Source: Triatoma infestans
Lineage: Eukaryota; Arthropoda; Insecta; Hemiptera; Reduviidae
Reading direction: 5' to 3'
DNA length: 64,000 nucleotides
Assembly: GCA_011037195.1 (NCBI GenBank)
Contig: JAAEAF010002648.1
Coordinates: forward strand, 1-64,000
Part shown: positions 47,870-60,500 of the stretch, piece by piece
Layout: the number at the start of each line of letters is the position of its first letter
Numbering within the stretch: position 1 is the first letter of the stretch
Program-made: the position numbers and the translations under genes
The notes under the pieces: model-generated
Database searches by the model: none
Told to the model about the DNA's origin: nothing
Seen by the model: only the letters and a program-made list of their open reading frames with translations

Positions 47870-50800
47870 ATGGCTGCTTGCAGGTTATTTGGTGTTCTCG
47901 GAAATATTTCTAGAAAAAATATAAAATTATTTTCAGTACCAGGTGAGTAACTTACTATAAATCGAATTTATAGTAATTGATTTGTTTTAATTTTTCTTGT
48001 TACCAAACTATTTAGCCCAGTGGCCCAATTGACCTTTGGCTCCCTGAAGATTTGGACAAACCCCAATTGAATTATTTTGAAATATAATTCATATAAAACT
48101 CTTAATTCTGCTATTATTAATAGAAAATTTTACGATTAATTAATAAAAATCATTAGATGAGATCGATAAGGCATTTTATTTTTGTACGTAATGATAGACT
48201 CAATTTTAGACTATTTTTAAATTTCCTTCTTTTCTCACCTTAACATTCACAAATGCTAGCTGGGCTCCATCATTCATCAAATATTAGTTGAATCTAAAAT
48301 GAAAGACCTGGCAGATTCATGTTTTAAATATCGGTTCGATAAAATATGAATGCTTGAGATATATCGTACATTAAATATTATATAAAAGAATTTTAACATT
48401 TTTTTTTATTTGGGGTGGCATCTCCCGGACTTTTTGATTTATGGGCGCACCCCATATCCTCAATGATCTTAGTAGAATTCCCTCTAAAGAAGAAAAAGTC
48501 CTCACCGATTAAACTTGAAAATTAGTGCATCATCAGTTTTGTAGTCTTTTTTGCAGCACGTAATCCCAGTCCATAGTTATAATTAAAACAAACATTATGA
48601 ATTTATCGTTTTTATTTGGATAGAAGATTACTTTGGTTATCAAATTGACCATTCACTACTGAGTTTACTAATTCGCTCAATAGTATGTTGGATGAAACCA
48701 TTTATTATTTTCAAAATAGGAAATATTAGATTTCCTTACTTGTAAACTGTTGATATTAATCGTTTTACACTACTCAAGACTATTCTGGGGAAAATGTATT
48801 TGATTAAAAGAACAAACATTCGAATGTAATTTAGGGCGTTAGTTAATACTGGTTTGGGAACTGCATTGAATTTAAATATATTTTTTGTTTGCTAAACAAT
48901 TAACTAAGCAATTTCTTCTTTTGCCACCTTTGTGCCGCGGCATGGAAAAGCATCCCTAATCTAACTCTTTCATCTGTCCTTGTTCCAGCTAATCTTCTCA
49001 TTCCTACAAGGATTCTCTTGCCTAACCAGTCCTTTCAGTATATTTTCCTGCGAGACTTACATTCTGCTTACCAGGAAGTCTGCCATCAGCAGGTGTTTGG
49101 CCTTGTTTCAATTGTTATAATGTGGTCATACCATTTCAGAGCTGTTCTCCCATATGTGCAAGGAGTGTCAGAGAAGATTACAAAACTCCTGGCAAAGCAC
49201 AATATGAGAACCATACATCGGCGTATAGTAAAATGTCCCAAATACTTCCAGGTTTCAAGGGCATATTTCCACTACAAAAATGTGCTATATGATACCTTGC
49301 AGTTGTGGAGAAAAATCCTGGGATACACTAAAAGGTTAGTCACGATGCGTCTTAAAGAACACATATAATGTGTCAAACACAATAAAACCGATAAGTCTGC
49401 ACATGCAGAACATTCGTCCATAACTGGGTATGGAATAAATTTTGGGAACACCAGAGTCCTTGCCTAAGTGAGCAGTTATTACGAACGTATCGTAAGAGAG
49501 GAAGTTGAAAAATAGGAAAACTGTTTGAATAGAGATGATAGATTCCATCTGAGCAGAACATGGCTCCCCCTGCTCAGAGAAAGGAGAGAAACAGAAAATG
49601 AAAAAATATTTAACGGATTTCCAGACAGTTGCAACTTTAGCAACGAGGCAGTGGGAGGGAAGACTAAGACTCGTCATCTAATACTTAAGTATACGCAAGG
49701 GAGAGAAAATTAAGCCCCGCATTCTACGGGAAGCTAACCCCCACTACTGCTCTGCATTACTCACTCGATATCTTGTCAGTGTTGTTTTAGGTTTAGACAC
49801 TACCCGAAGAAGCCTATTATACTATGGGCGAAATGTCGGTCTACAACAAAGCATTGACGCAGTTTCAATCCGAAGACCTAAGTGTTTTATACATACTATT
49901 CCAGCTGTCCAGTCCAAAATTAGCCAGTCTGATTATGTCTGGAGCTCTTCTCTAATATCGTATTTCTGATGCAATCTCCCAGATTTCCTAGGATACGCCT
50001 CAGAAAACGTATTTAGCTGTTAACTTACTGGAATGCTTATCCCTCACCTTCCAACCTAGAGTACAGGCAGAAACACCGTCTTGAATAGCACCAGCTTAGC
50101 GTCAAGGCTTAACTCATACTTTCCATCAACAGTGATGCTTATTTGGTAGAATACGCCGATCGCCTTCCTTAACCTACTCAAAATCTCCTGGTCAATTCTG
50201 CCATTCCGATTGATAAAAGCACTTAAAAATTTTCAAAGTCAGTGCCAGTCTGAAGAACTTATCCATTGCATATAATATGGAGTGGCAATTCTTCACGTTT
50301 TCCAGTCCACAATACCTTACTTTTGGAAGTTTTTGATATCCTTGCCTTTGCGACGTAGCTCTTCCCACCACTCTGTTACTGCCATCTAGAGTGCATTTGT
50401 TAATTGCCTATGATATCATTCATAGCTGGGCTTGTACCGCAACCAATTAAAGCTGTAGGAGTTCTAGGCTTATATATTTTCCAAAATTCGTCCATATAAG
50501 AAACGAACAATAGCGGGCTTAAGCAGGCTCCCTTAAAGTTCCATTTTACTTATTTGCTCTCAGTGCACTTCAATTATTGCCCATATTGAAAATTATGTAA
50601 CTGTAGTTCAAGATCATCAGTTTAAGGGATTGAGACTGCAAAATTTTTAAAAATTGAGAAAGAAACTACACAGTTGCACTAAAGAGTTTTTAAGCAAAAT
50701 ATTTCGAATAGTATTGAACTTGATTTGATTATTTTTTAGGCACCTCTCAATGGCAGCTTTATTCTACTACTACTACCCAGAAACATGCTCGAACGAAAAT

Positions 50801-53800
50801 TGTCAATGATGTTGCAGTTATAACGATAGACTCACCAGATGCAAAAGTAAATTTATGTGTATTCACTTCTTTAGATATTTGTAAAACTATATTTTTTCTT
50901 CTAAATATTCGAAAATTTCTTAGCATTAATTAACTATAAAAAATTTTAAACTTCTTGTGAAACAATAGGTGAACTCCTTGAGCCGGGAGGTAGCATATGA
51001 ATTGGAAGCAGCTCTTGGTAATGCGAATATGGACCCATCCGTGCGAGCGGCTGTGTTGATCTCCGGAAAGCCAGGATGCTTTATTGCCGGTGCAGATATT
51101 AATATGCTTCAGGCCTGTAAATCCGAAAAAGAAGTCACAGATGTATCTTTAATGGCGCAAAAAATTCTGGCAGGAGTGGAAGCAATGAAGAAACCAGTTG
51201 TAGCAGCTATAATGGGACCATGTCTTGGTGGAGGGCTTGAGGTAGATTATATTAAAATTTTATTGATACAATGCAATATCTTGGAAATGGTAAAAATCTT
51301 AAAGGTAGAGAATGTTTAAAGTCTAAGGTTGTTTTGGCATTGCTCTCTCTGCTATATTATCAGAAAGATCTATATAACCTTATATATATATATATATCAT
51401 CCTTTTATGTAGCGCATTCAATAACAGTAGCTACAACTGTGGATTCTTATTCTTCGAACGAAAAGAAAACACTAGATAAGGATGACACGTGGTTAAATAA
51501 GAGATGTAATTGTTATCATGGAAACCTCATTGGATAGTGGAATAAACTGCACAACAATTCTCATAGTTCCCGTACGTATGTAGGGCGAAGACTTATTTTC
51601 CCCCTAACTGTATTTTCGCGTTTTCATTCACTTTATTTCGTTTTGTCCGCAAGTCATTGTACCTGTCTTTTCGCATTTTTGTTTTGATATGCGTAACATT
51701 TCACAATTACATAATTCCTATAAAACATGAAACATTTATTATATAAATTTTCGTAAAAATATTTCAAAACTGTGGATGTCATTAGATCAATGCGAGCAGA
51801 TAGCTCTTTTTTGATTGTATTTTCTAGCCATTGTTTACTAATTTAGCTCTGGAGCTAACCACAACATGGGCTAACAAAATGGGATTTTTACTCTCCATTT
51901 GTAACTCTGGAGAGTGACTCTTGATGTAGTTAAAGGTGTTGGTTTTTCTACTGCGATATACCGAACTGCAGCCAAACAAGTCTTTCACATTGTCATTTAA
52001 AATTACGTTCTCTTTATCCTGGCAAAACGCCTGTATCAAACGCCTTCTGTTAATAACATTGCATAGTATGTGTTTTAAGTTGCAATGTTCAATAAGTAGA
52101 TCTACAGTCATTTCTGCCATCTCCGCCTTGAAAAGCGGAGTCCTTGAGAAGAAGTTGAAAAATAGGAAAACTGTTTGAATAGAGATGATAGATTCCATCT
52201 GAGCAGAACATGGCTCCCCCTGCTCCACATATGTGTGCAAATATATACAACCAACAAGTGTGAGTCTACAGAAACATTTCGTTGAAGTGAACTCTTTACA
52301 CGAACTTGGTGAATTTGCTCTGACGATGGATGAATATCCGAAACCGGTCAGGAACAAAACCAATATGCATGCTAGACGGATAAAATACCGGAAGATAAAT
52401 TTATATTTGGATTCACTTTATGTCATCTACAGATTAATTTATTTATTTAGACATTCTACTTTATTTGGACATTAGGACATCGTTATATTTTAACTCTTTA
52501 ATGACTAGGTATTTCAGCTTTATTGTTATGTCAGCTGTATTGATTAGTACGCTGTGTTTTGGAGCACCTCAGTTTAATTGAGCAGTCCAACTTGATTTTG
52601 ATTAACTGTTCTCTCTCTTCTAGTTTTATAATATATATAAAAAAAAAAATGAAATTGGGGTGTATGTATTTAAAAGAGCATCTTATACATACTTTGTCTA
52701 ATGAAGATAATTAATTTTATAGTTTAAAATTCAATAAATTACAGGTAGCTCTTGCTTGCCATTATCGAATTGCAGTGAAAGATAAAAAAACAACACTTGG
52801 CCTGCCAGAAGTAATGTTAGGACTATTACCAGGTGGAGGAGGGACTCAGAGACTTCCCCGCCTAACTTCCATACCTACAGCTCTTGATCTCAGTCTTACT
52901 GGTAAAATGGTTCGAGCAGATAAAGCTAAAAAATTAGGAATAGTTGATTTACTTGTCGATCCTCTTGGTCCTGGTTTGGTACCACCTGAAAAACGGTTAG
53001 TATTTCTTCTTCCTTTAAAACGAAAGTTTTTATTGCCTCTTTGTTTTATTCGTGGATATTTATTTAATAAAGAATATGAATCGGCAATTTGGATTTAAAA
53101 TTGTATGTTTTAGAAAATAACAATTTCTGAATATGGTTACTGAATTTATAAAAATGAGAACTTCATGGATATTCATTTTTTAACAGAACAATTGAATATC
53201 TTGAAGAGGTGGCAGTATTAACAGCTAATCAGTTAGCCAGAGGAGAGTTAAAGGTAGACAGAAATAGAAAAGGGCTGACGGATAAAATCATGAATTTCGC
53301 TCTTAAATATGATTGGGTAAAGGATCAGATTTTCAATAGAGCTAAAGGACAGGTATTGAAGTTGACTGGAGGCTTGTATCCTGCCCCACTTAAGGTAAAT
53401 ATAACCTATCTTTTTCTAAGTTATTTTAAAATTTACATTAACACTATTTTCGTGACATTAAACGACAACAGTCAGGATGTGGTTTTAAGAAAGCAACTGC
53501 ACATTGAAGATAAAGGAAAAAAAAGGATATTCTAAATTTATAAAATGGATGAGGAAATTTACATTTTTTTCATCAAATCTGAGCATTTCTCCTTTTTTTG
53601 CTTTCTAGGAAATATAAAAATTATTCAATCTTTCGGAATCATTTGTACATTAAAAAAAATTCAATGAACTTTTAATTTGAGACAGTTAATATTAGGAACT
53701 TTTATAATTCATGAACGAAAAAATGTAGCCATTAAGGTCGAAGTATATTGCTATTCATTTTAAGGACTTTCTGAAAGGTATATGTATATCTTTTGATAAA

Positions 53801-56800
53801 AAAGATTTAAAACACTAATAAAATTAATTTGTAAAGATTCTAGATGTAATTAGAACAGGCTTAGACGAAGGAGAGAAGCGAGGTTATGAAGCAGAAGCTA
53901 AGAGTTTTGGTGAATTAGCAATGACACCTCAAAGCAAGGGTCTAGTCGGTCTTTTTAAAGGACAAACCGAGTGCAAGAAAAATCGTTTCGGCAAACCCGA
54001 ACGTGAGGTCAAGTGAGTTTATTCATAAAGTTTGAGTTGTTTTGTTGAATGACAATGACGCTATCATTTAAAGCCTTATGTCTTTAAAGTTTTATATTGA
54101 AATTTTATCATTCATGCACCGCGCAATGCTTCGGGCTTTACATTGACAGAACCTATAACTTGGAATCCAAACAAAAGAAAAAATTAAGAATACCACGATG
54201 CTAATTCAAAAATCAAAATTAACAAAGGACTGTATGGCTTGTATTATGCTTTAAAGATATAATTAAGTATTCCAACTTTGAAGAGCATTCTGTTATGAAT
54301 TTCTCAAAACTTCACACTCAAAATTCAAAAATAATACTAACTATTTACTCCTTAGAAATATTCTATTACCATAGAGATTCCTCAGTACAGTATCATTAGT
54401 CTAAGAATTAATTCCGGCTCATAAAAGAAATTTCATTCTAGTCCGCTAATTTACGTTCCTGAACAAAACTTCCCTCATCTCCTGAACTGGAACTGACACG
54501 CGATTTACTTGGCAGTGGAAGGTTATAAAGTGATTCATTAGTAGAACACCAATTATTAGTAGATCTTCATTTGACCGGGCAGCGTTGTCTGGACATTTTT
54601 GGAAGTCGCATTCAGGATCGTCTTTATGAGGCTCTAGATCATTGAAGCCAGATCAAAATAAAGCTGATTCCACATTTGGTCTCCAATATTTGCCCAACCC
54701 AACCATTATATGCTAAATGGCTGTGTTGGGGCATTCACATTTGTGCAAAATAACAAATTTAACATTGATAGCCAATTGAGTTTGCGAGTTAAAGCCGCGT
54801 TAGTGGTTTGCTAGAAACCGACGTTTCACCCATATTGCAATGAGCCTCTTCAAGGTTCAGTGCGCCATTAACTTTCAAAATGTATCAACCCAAGAGGCTC
54901 ATTGCAATGTGGGCGTAACGTCGAAACTACTGACGCGCTCTCAACCCGGAAACTTAAGCGGTTTTCATGAAAATGGCCGCAGAAACCTAAAAGATCAAAT
55001 TTAACATTAACATCTAAATTCTCGAATACTGCTTCAATGACCATACCTACATTACCGAACTTACTATGCTAATGGAAGATGATCCAGATTTGCTAAAACT
55101 TTGTCACTCAAACTGAATAACTTCGTTTACTTATGTCGGTGTTAATTTTTTATACAACTACGGATATACTCGAAATATTAGAGAACCAATTGCTCCTGAA
55201 TATTTTGTCAACTGTAATACCAGGCTTAGTTAGAACGAAATGCTAATATACAAGTAGCTGTTGATTTTGCTGTATTCAGTGTAATTAAAAATGAAATAAG
55301 TTTTAAAATTTATGTGAATTTGTTGGATCTTTTCAGCTTCCTTAGGCACATTGTATAATTCTATAAACAGCACGCCCAATCTTAAGTGTGAGTGTGGTTC
55401 AAAATATTCAACTTAGGCAATAATAGTTATTAATTGGTTCAAAAAAGAATTAATTTGCGTAAAAACGAGGTTTGAATTATTCAAAATAAGGTAATAGATA
55501 GTTAAAAAAAACTTTACTGAATAATCAGAATGTTGAAAATAAGGGATTAAACGGATCGCTCTTATCATTAACAAATTGTATCTTTATTTTTGTCTCGCCT
55601 CTCTAAAATGGTAATATTAATTCATGCATACAGCTCTATTAAATACTTTCGAAATCTCATTTCAGTTATCATTCCTACAGTTAGGCTAATGAGACAGACA
55701 GCATTTCTCATTTTTTCGCGTTTAAATCTAGTTTTACTGCTGATCAGACAATGGTAAATGTACAAATTAGTCAATACCATGGACAAATGTAATTTTATTT
55801 AGATCATTTAATTTTTTTTTGTTTTATTTTTGTTTAGGACACTAGCAGTGCTTGGGGCCGGATTAATGGGAGCAGGTATTGTACAAGTTACTTTGGATAA
55901 AGGTCTCAAAGTCATTTTGAAAGATGCAACTCAAGCAGGACTTAACAGAGGTTTGGGGCAGATAACGTCAGGTTTCGATTCCTCCGTTAAGAAGAAGAAA
56001 ATTACCGCGTAAGTTTTTATATTATTAACTTCTATTGTATATGTTAATACGAATTTTGTACAAGTAACCTGATTTGATCAATAATTTTTAAATTAATCTT
56101 CCTTTTATAATTTATTTATACAGGTTTGAAAGAGACAGATTTTTAGCAAATCTGGATCTTACATTGGATTATAATAAGTTCGCTAATGTAGATATGGTCA
56201 TTGAAGCAGTATTCGAGGATTTAGGTATCAAACACAAAGTAATAGCCGAAACAGAAGCTGTTGTTCCACCACATTGCATAGTTGCTACGAATACTTCTGC
56301 CCTTGAGATTACTAAAATAGCTGCGAAAAGCAAACGCCCAGAGAAGGTAGTCAATAAACAAATTAATTTGAGATTGTAAAATTGAATTGTATTTGAAAGT
56401 GAGCTTACAATATATATATACACCTTGGACAAATGTAATTAAGATTGAATTATATATATAATATATATACTACTAAGTGTTCTTTAAATCTGTCTTTGAG
56501 GCATCTTCTCTCTCTAGCCAACGTACGGGCAGTTGCATTCTGGACAAGAGAGTTTGCATATACTGCTTTTGTCTTAGAGGTCGATTGTTTGAGAATGTTT
56601 GCATATTTTGATTACAAGTTAATTTTTTGCTCTGGATGTTGTTATCAAACCTAGTTTTCTGAAAAATTTTGTCAGCTTCAAAGGCTCGTATGTGAAAGTG
56701 GCAAACATGTTGGATGATGTGGGGTTTCGTCTTGTTGTGGTTTTGTATGTCCCTTCCTAATAATTTATTGACGATGCTGGGCATAGTATCCTTTTTTGTG

Positions 56801-59707
56801 GCTATGGTATTGTGTTCATGTTTGTAGTCGGTCGATGTGAGTGGTATAGTTTTTAGCCTATTAGTAAGGTGACTGAGGACTGCTGGTTTGTGATGAGTAG
56901 GATGTTGGTAACTGAATGGTATTAGTGTGTGACTGCTCGTATGTAGGCCAGACTGGAAGATGCCTCAAACACAGATTTAAAGAACACCTGCACTCATACT
57001 AATACAACAAAATAAGACTCCAGTTACGGTAACCACTTTATAAAGAACAGCCACGAACCACAAAGTAGCGTAAAAACAGTAGTACAAGTCACCAAAGATC
57101 ATTCTAGAAGAAGTAAAAATGTACAAACACAACACTATCCACAAAAACATAATGATTGACCAAATAAACTTAAACTCAGCCACTCTCTAAATACCATCTC
57201 TATCACAAATTTACCCATGCAGTTTCTTATACTAACCTTGTATGCATTTCAGTAGTTATTTATTGTTTACACGCTTTTAATTCGTACATTCCTTTTCTTC
57301 AATTTTTTATATCATTATATATTATTTATATAATGTAGTCTAGAAATTTTCAGTCGCTGTCCATATGAAAAATACTTGACAAAAATACCTTACCACGTCT
57401 TCTTCAAAGCAGCTATTTATTATACACCATCATCTAATTTGTAATCATAATTTTATAATCTTCCCATTTTTGTTATTAAACATTCACACATACTAATATA
57501 ACCTAATAAACCTTCTTGCATACAATCAACAAGTTTGTGTGTGATAGAAGCATAAAGTTGAAGTCAACTCTCTAAACGAACTTGATAGCTTTACTCTGAT
57601 GATGGATGAGAACTACGAAAATAAGCATGCTATGACGAATAAAATCCAAGCCATATACATAAATACATTCGTATATTTTTAGTTACATATTTTGTTTCAA
57701 TAAAGCTATATGGTTTTTAGGTAATCGGCATGCACTATTTTTCTCCGGTAGATAAAATGCAATTATTGGAGGTAATTACCACTGACAAAACATCAAAAGA
57801 TACAGCAGCTTCGGCAGTTGCAGTAGGTCTCAAACAGGGAAAAGTTGTAATTACAGTGAAAGACGGTCCTGGATTTTATACTACTAGAATCTTAGCAACA
57901 ATGGCTTCCGAAGCATTGAGATTATTACAGGTATTTTTTTTTTATGCATGTATGCCAAGGGTTTTGATGTGAAATGCTCTCTCTTACTTTATGACTTTTT
58001 ATTAGCTAAAGATTTCCGCTATTCTAAAATTAAATTCTTTAAAATCGAATACAGGAAGGAGTAGATCCAAAGCAATTGGACAAGTTATCAAAAAAATTTG
58101 GGTTTCCAGTAGGCGCAGCAACACTTGTAGATGAAGTTGGTATTGATGTTGCATCGCATATCAGTGATCATTTGTTTTCAGTGTTTGGTGCCAGGTTTAG
58201 CGGTGGTAACTCGGCAGTTTTGAAGGAGATGACTGATTCAGGTTTTCTTGGTAAGTTTTTTTATGCATTAAGTTTTTAAAAGAATTGAGTCCGATTGACA
58301 TGTTGGACAGTTTTTGAGATTTCATCCATCGTAGACCTGTTCTTTTTCTTTTTTGTGACGGTTGGTAATCATCTTAAGTGCTCTTTTTGTTGGGTGATTG
58401 TGAGTGTAATAATATAATAACTCAAACTTAATATTCCTTTAACGTAATCAACAACAAGAATGTCGATATGAAATTTTTGGTCAAATCCCATTAATGTGAA
58501 ATGCAATGGGTATTTCAGTTTTGCTGTTCTCTCGAAAATATAGTTACAAAGTTCTTTAAAACTTGATATAATAATTATACATATCAGTCTATGTTAATCG
58601 GAAATGGATTTTTCAGACCGTTTTTGCAATTTTATCGAAAATGTCTCCGAAAATTTGCCTAGGCAATTTACCTATAGGTATACCCTTTTAACTACAAACA
58701 AGTATACCCTATAGGTATACCCTTTTAACTACAAACAAGTATACCCTATAGGTATACCCTTTTAACTACAAACAAGTATACCCTATAGGTATACCCTTTT
58801 AAGTACAAACTTACCTATGTATATGTACTTCAAATTAATTAAATACACTCCCACACATATCAGGGAAAGAGAGGAATATTTACTAAATATAGAATATCTA
58901 CAAAATAATTTCTTTTATTTATATTTATAATTATTTTTAATTACAATGTATTTATAACAAAATCGCATTCTTTGATTTTAGGAAGAAAATCCGGCAAGGG
59001 AATTTATGTTTATACAAAAGGCTCTAAAGACAGAGATGTAAATGATGGAGCATTAAGTATATTTAATAAATTTCATCTTGATCCAAAAGGATTACAGGAA
59101 GATGAAGATATACAATTGAGAATGGTATCAAGATTTGTGAACGAAGCTATTGTCTGTTTGCAAGAAGATATTCTTAATGGACCAGTGAGTAAATTTATAA
59201 ACTTTATTTAATTTTTAACCCAACTTCTATCTAGATCTGGAATTTTGTTTTAATCTAATTAGCAATAAAAAATTGAAAATAAGTGAAAACCCGTTTATTT
59301 TGAGTCATAATATTCTAAGGACATTCAAGTAAAACAAACTATAGTTCTTCTTCAACTTTGTAAGTCATCGTATAGAGTACGCTTCCCGAATTCATACGGG
59401 TATATTTTATACCCGTCAATTTTATAATATACTTTATATATTCTTTCTTTTACAACTTAATATCACACTAGATTGTTTCACACGTATTTTATTATTATTG
59501 TCACAGGTAGAAGGAGATATTGGCGCAGTTTTTGGACTTGGATTCCCTCCATTTACTGGCGGCCCATTTAGATGGGTAGATACATACGGTGCTGATAAAC
59601 TTGTTAATAAAATGAAAGCATTTGAAAGTGCATATGGTGCACCATTTATGCCATGTCAACTTCTGCAGGATATGGCCAAATCCGGCAAAAAATTCCATTC
59701 CTCGTAA
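47870..59707 (+). CDS. HADHA: HADHA, mitochondrial trifunctional enzyme subunit alpha
   Basis: The protein carries long-chain enoyl-CoA hydratase and 3-hydroxyacyl-CoA dehydrogenase activities of mitochondrial beta-oxidation, working with the thiolase subunit HADHB at the inner membrane. Twelve exons join in frame: 47870-47942, 50740-50846, 50969-51241, 52745-52995, 53187-53394, 53837-54012, 55838-56008, 56124-56346, 57721-57930, 58055-58250, 58982-59184, 59507-59707. They give 763 residues, the same length as the human enzyme. The N-terminus is basic and Ser-rich without acids, a mitochondrial presequence. In the hydratase, the GADINML loop, Glu151 (GGGLE) and Glu173 (LPEVMLG) match the catalytic glutamates. 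The dehydrogenase has the NAD motif GAGLMGAG (369-376), His499 in [11 protein letters not shown], and [14 protein letters not shown] near the end. All introns are GT-AG; several contain Penelope remnants. No disruption was seen. Confidence 0.97.
49120..49860 (+). mobile_element. Penelope-like element 3' part with hammerhead-like tail, HADHA intron 1
   Basis: A plus-strand frame reads [20 protein letters not shown] then MRTIHR, the conserved link before the GIY-YIG endonuclease of Penelope-like elements, then TMRLKEHI and, after frameshifts, [10 protein letters not shown] and [17 protein letters not shown], the usual C-terminus. Some 230 bases downstream comes CCGAAGA (49804-49810), hairpin CCTAT...ATGGG, GAAATGTCGG (49830-49839) and a GCATTGACGCAG block. 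Reverse transcriptase is missing and frames are broken, so it is dead. The segment 49501-49575 is repeated identically in HADHA intron 3. Confidence 0.8.
49880..50540 (-). mobile_element. decayed LINE fragment in HADHA intron 1
   Basis: Minus-strand frames with stops read [17 protein letters not shown], then [13 protein letters not shown] near 50090 and [20 protein letters not shown] near 49950. This order resembles the RT-downstream part of LINE polyproteins (a helix ending RRI.G...D.IRN..I). The family is not assigned. Confidence 0.45.
52142..52380 (+). mobile_element. Penelope-like tail with hammerhead-like motif, HADHA intron 3
   Basis: Positions 52151-52225 are identical over 75 bases to 49501-49575 and encode the same Penelope C-terminal peptide ([16 protein letters not shown]). 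Some 40 bases later GTTGAAGTGAACTCTTTACACGAA leads into the hammerhead-like motif at 52318. The sequence upstream (51824-52140) is open on the minus strand for 179 codons but matches nothing I know and looks like a different repeat. Confidence 0.7.
52318..52355 (+). ncRNA. hammerhead-ribozyme-like motif
   Basis: CTGACGA (52320-52326), T, hairpin GGAT-GAAT-ATCC (52328-52339), GAAAC (52340-52344), CGGTC (to 52349), then AGGAAC. Core boxes are intact and stem II pairs perfectly with different bases from the copies at 44652 and 25761, so the hairpin is kept while its sequence changes. Stem I is weak. It sits directly downstream of the Penelope coding remnant. Confidence 0.55.
54776..54975. mobile_element. 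foldback with inverted hammerhead-like halves, HADHA intron 6
   Basis: The left half (54784-54858: GCGTTAGTGGTTTGCTAG, then GACGTTTCACCCATATTGC, then AATGAGCCTCTTC) is the inverted copy of the right half (54892-54955: AAGAGGCTCATTGCAATG, GGGCGTAACGTCG, ACTGACGCG). On the minus strand the left half reads TTGAAGAGG, hairpin CTCAT...ATGGG, TGAAACGTCGG. This is the same type as the tails at 13262 and 49804. The core is degenerate. Confidence 0.6.
56464..56790 (-). mobile_element. Penelope-like element fragment, HADHA intron 8
   Basis: Minus-strand frames read [20 protein letters not shown] and then, shifted, the [10 protein letters not shown] motif of GIY-YIG domains, then a segment ending DLKNT. 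Coding direction is opposite to HADHA. Broken. Confidence 0.6.
56945..57640 (+). mobile_element. Penelope-like element fragment with tail motif, HADHA intron 8
   Basis: It begins with the GIY-YIG region in broken frames (GRLEDAS, then [13 protein letters not shown], then [17 protein letters not shown]). At the end is GTTGAAGTCAACTCTCTAAACG and CTGATGA (57596-57602), GGATGAG, TACGAAAATAAGC, a decayed hammerhead-like motif. About 30 bases at its start (near 56957) are the inverted copy of 56472-56507, so two Penelope fragments face each other here. Confidence 0.65.
58672..58810. repeat. 37-bp tandem repeat in HADHA intron 10
   Basis: Units start at 58672, 58709, 58746 and 58783 with CTATAGGTATACCC and continue TTTTAACTACAAACAAG. 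The first three are identical and the last is partial with a C-to-G change. The identity suggests a recent expansion. Confidence 0.95.
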
Positions 59708-60062
59708 CATAGACACATTTAATTAATGTGCGAATGTTTTAGTTGTTTCTTGAAAAGACTGTTTTTATTTTTTATTTTTACAGCTTCTAACTTGTAGTTT
59801 TGGTTTTTGAACAATTTAAATCATTTTTGCAGAAATTTATTGTACAAATGTTATTTTTCTATAGAATATTGAATTGACTCTAAATTTCTGCAAGTGTTTG
59901 ATCTGTAAAACTGCCAAAAATACCAAAAATTGGAGTTGTGTAGCTATACAGTCCCACGAAATGGGTAATGTTAGCAGCAACAATTGAATTTATATATAAA
60001 AAATAATATATATATATATAGAGCGAGAGAGAGAGAGTATTTATATTTTATTACTTTATATA

Positions 60063-60068
60063 AATAAA
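60063..60068 (+). terminator. candidate polyadenylation signal of HADHA
   Basis: AATAAA, 356 bases after the stop, following a (TA)n and (GA)n stretch (60004-60037). It is the clearest hexamer in the 3' flank, but no transcript supports it. Confidence 0.4.
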
Positions 60069-60239
60069 GGTTGTTACATATATAAGTATGATTAATATGC
60101 ATATCTAATAGTTGAGTTTACGTTTACATATGTTCCACATAGTCCTTAGTGAATCAACCTTCTCTTATTGTAATTTACATATTGTTATTACAGATTTCGT
60201 TCAAATTTTTTAAGTTTTATATAATTTAACTGGCTTCAA

Positions 60240-60500
60240 TATTCAGTTAGGAGAATCTAAACTAAAAATTGCACAAGCGGGAAGCGTGATCTTCCAACTC
60301 CCCTCTAAAATCTATAACTCCGAAAATTACTTCGAACAAAAGTGATAGGTCGATAGATGTAAAATTAATGTACCAAGTTTTAAAAAACTCGTTGGTATCA
60401 TTATCAAGAAAATCGCAGAAAATCGAAAAAAAAAGTTCAGTGAAGTAGCACTTCCGGTTTATCGATTTTCTTCTAACAGGAATTTTTGCAACACATTTAT
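60240..60500 (-). repeat. dispersed ~1-kb repeat family, inverted partial copy
   Basis: The minus strand has CGGAAGTGCTACTTCACTG, TTTCTGCGATTTTCTTGAT and ACCTATCACTTTTGTTCG, matching the plus-strand copies at 28360 and 61690. Confidence 0.5.

Noticed and set aside
60000..60040. (TA)n(GA)n stretch as a regulatory element
   Set aside because: Simple-sequence DNA in the HADHA 3' flank; nothing beyond its repeat nature supports a function.
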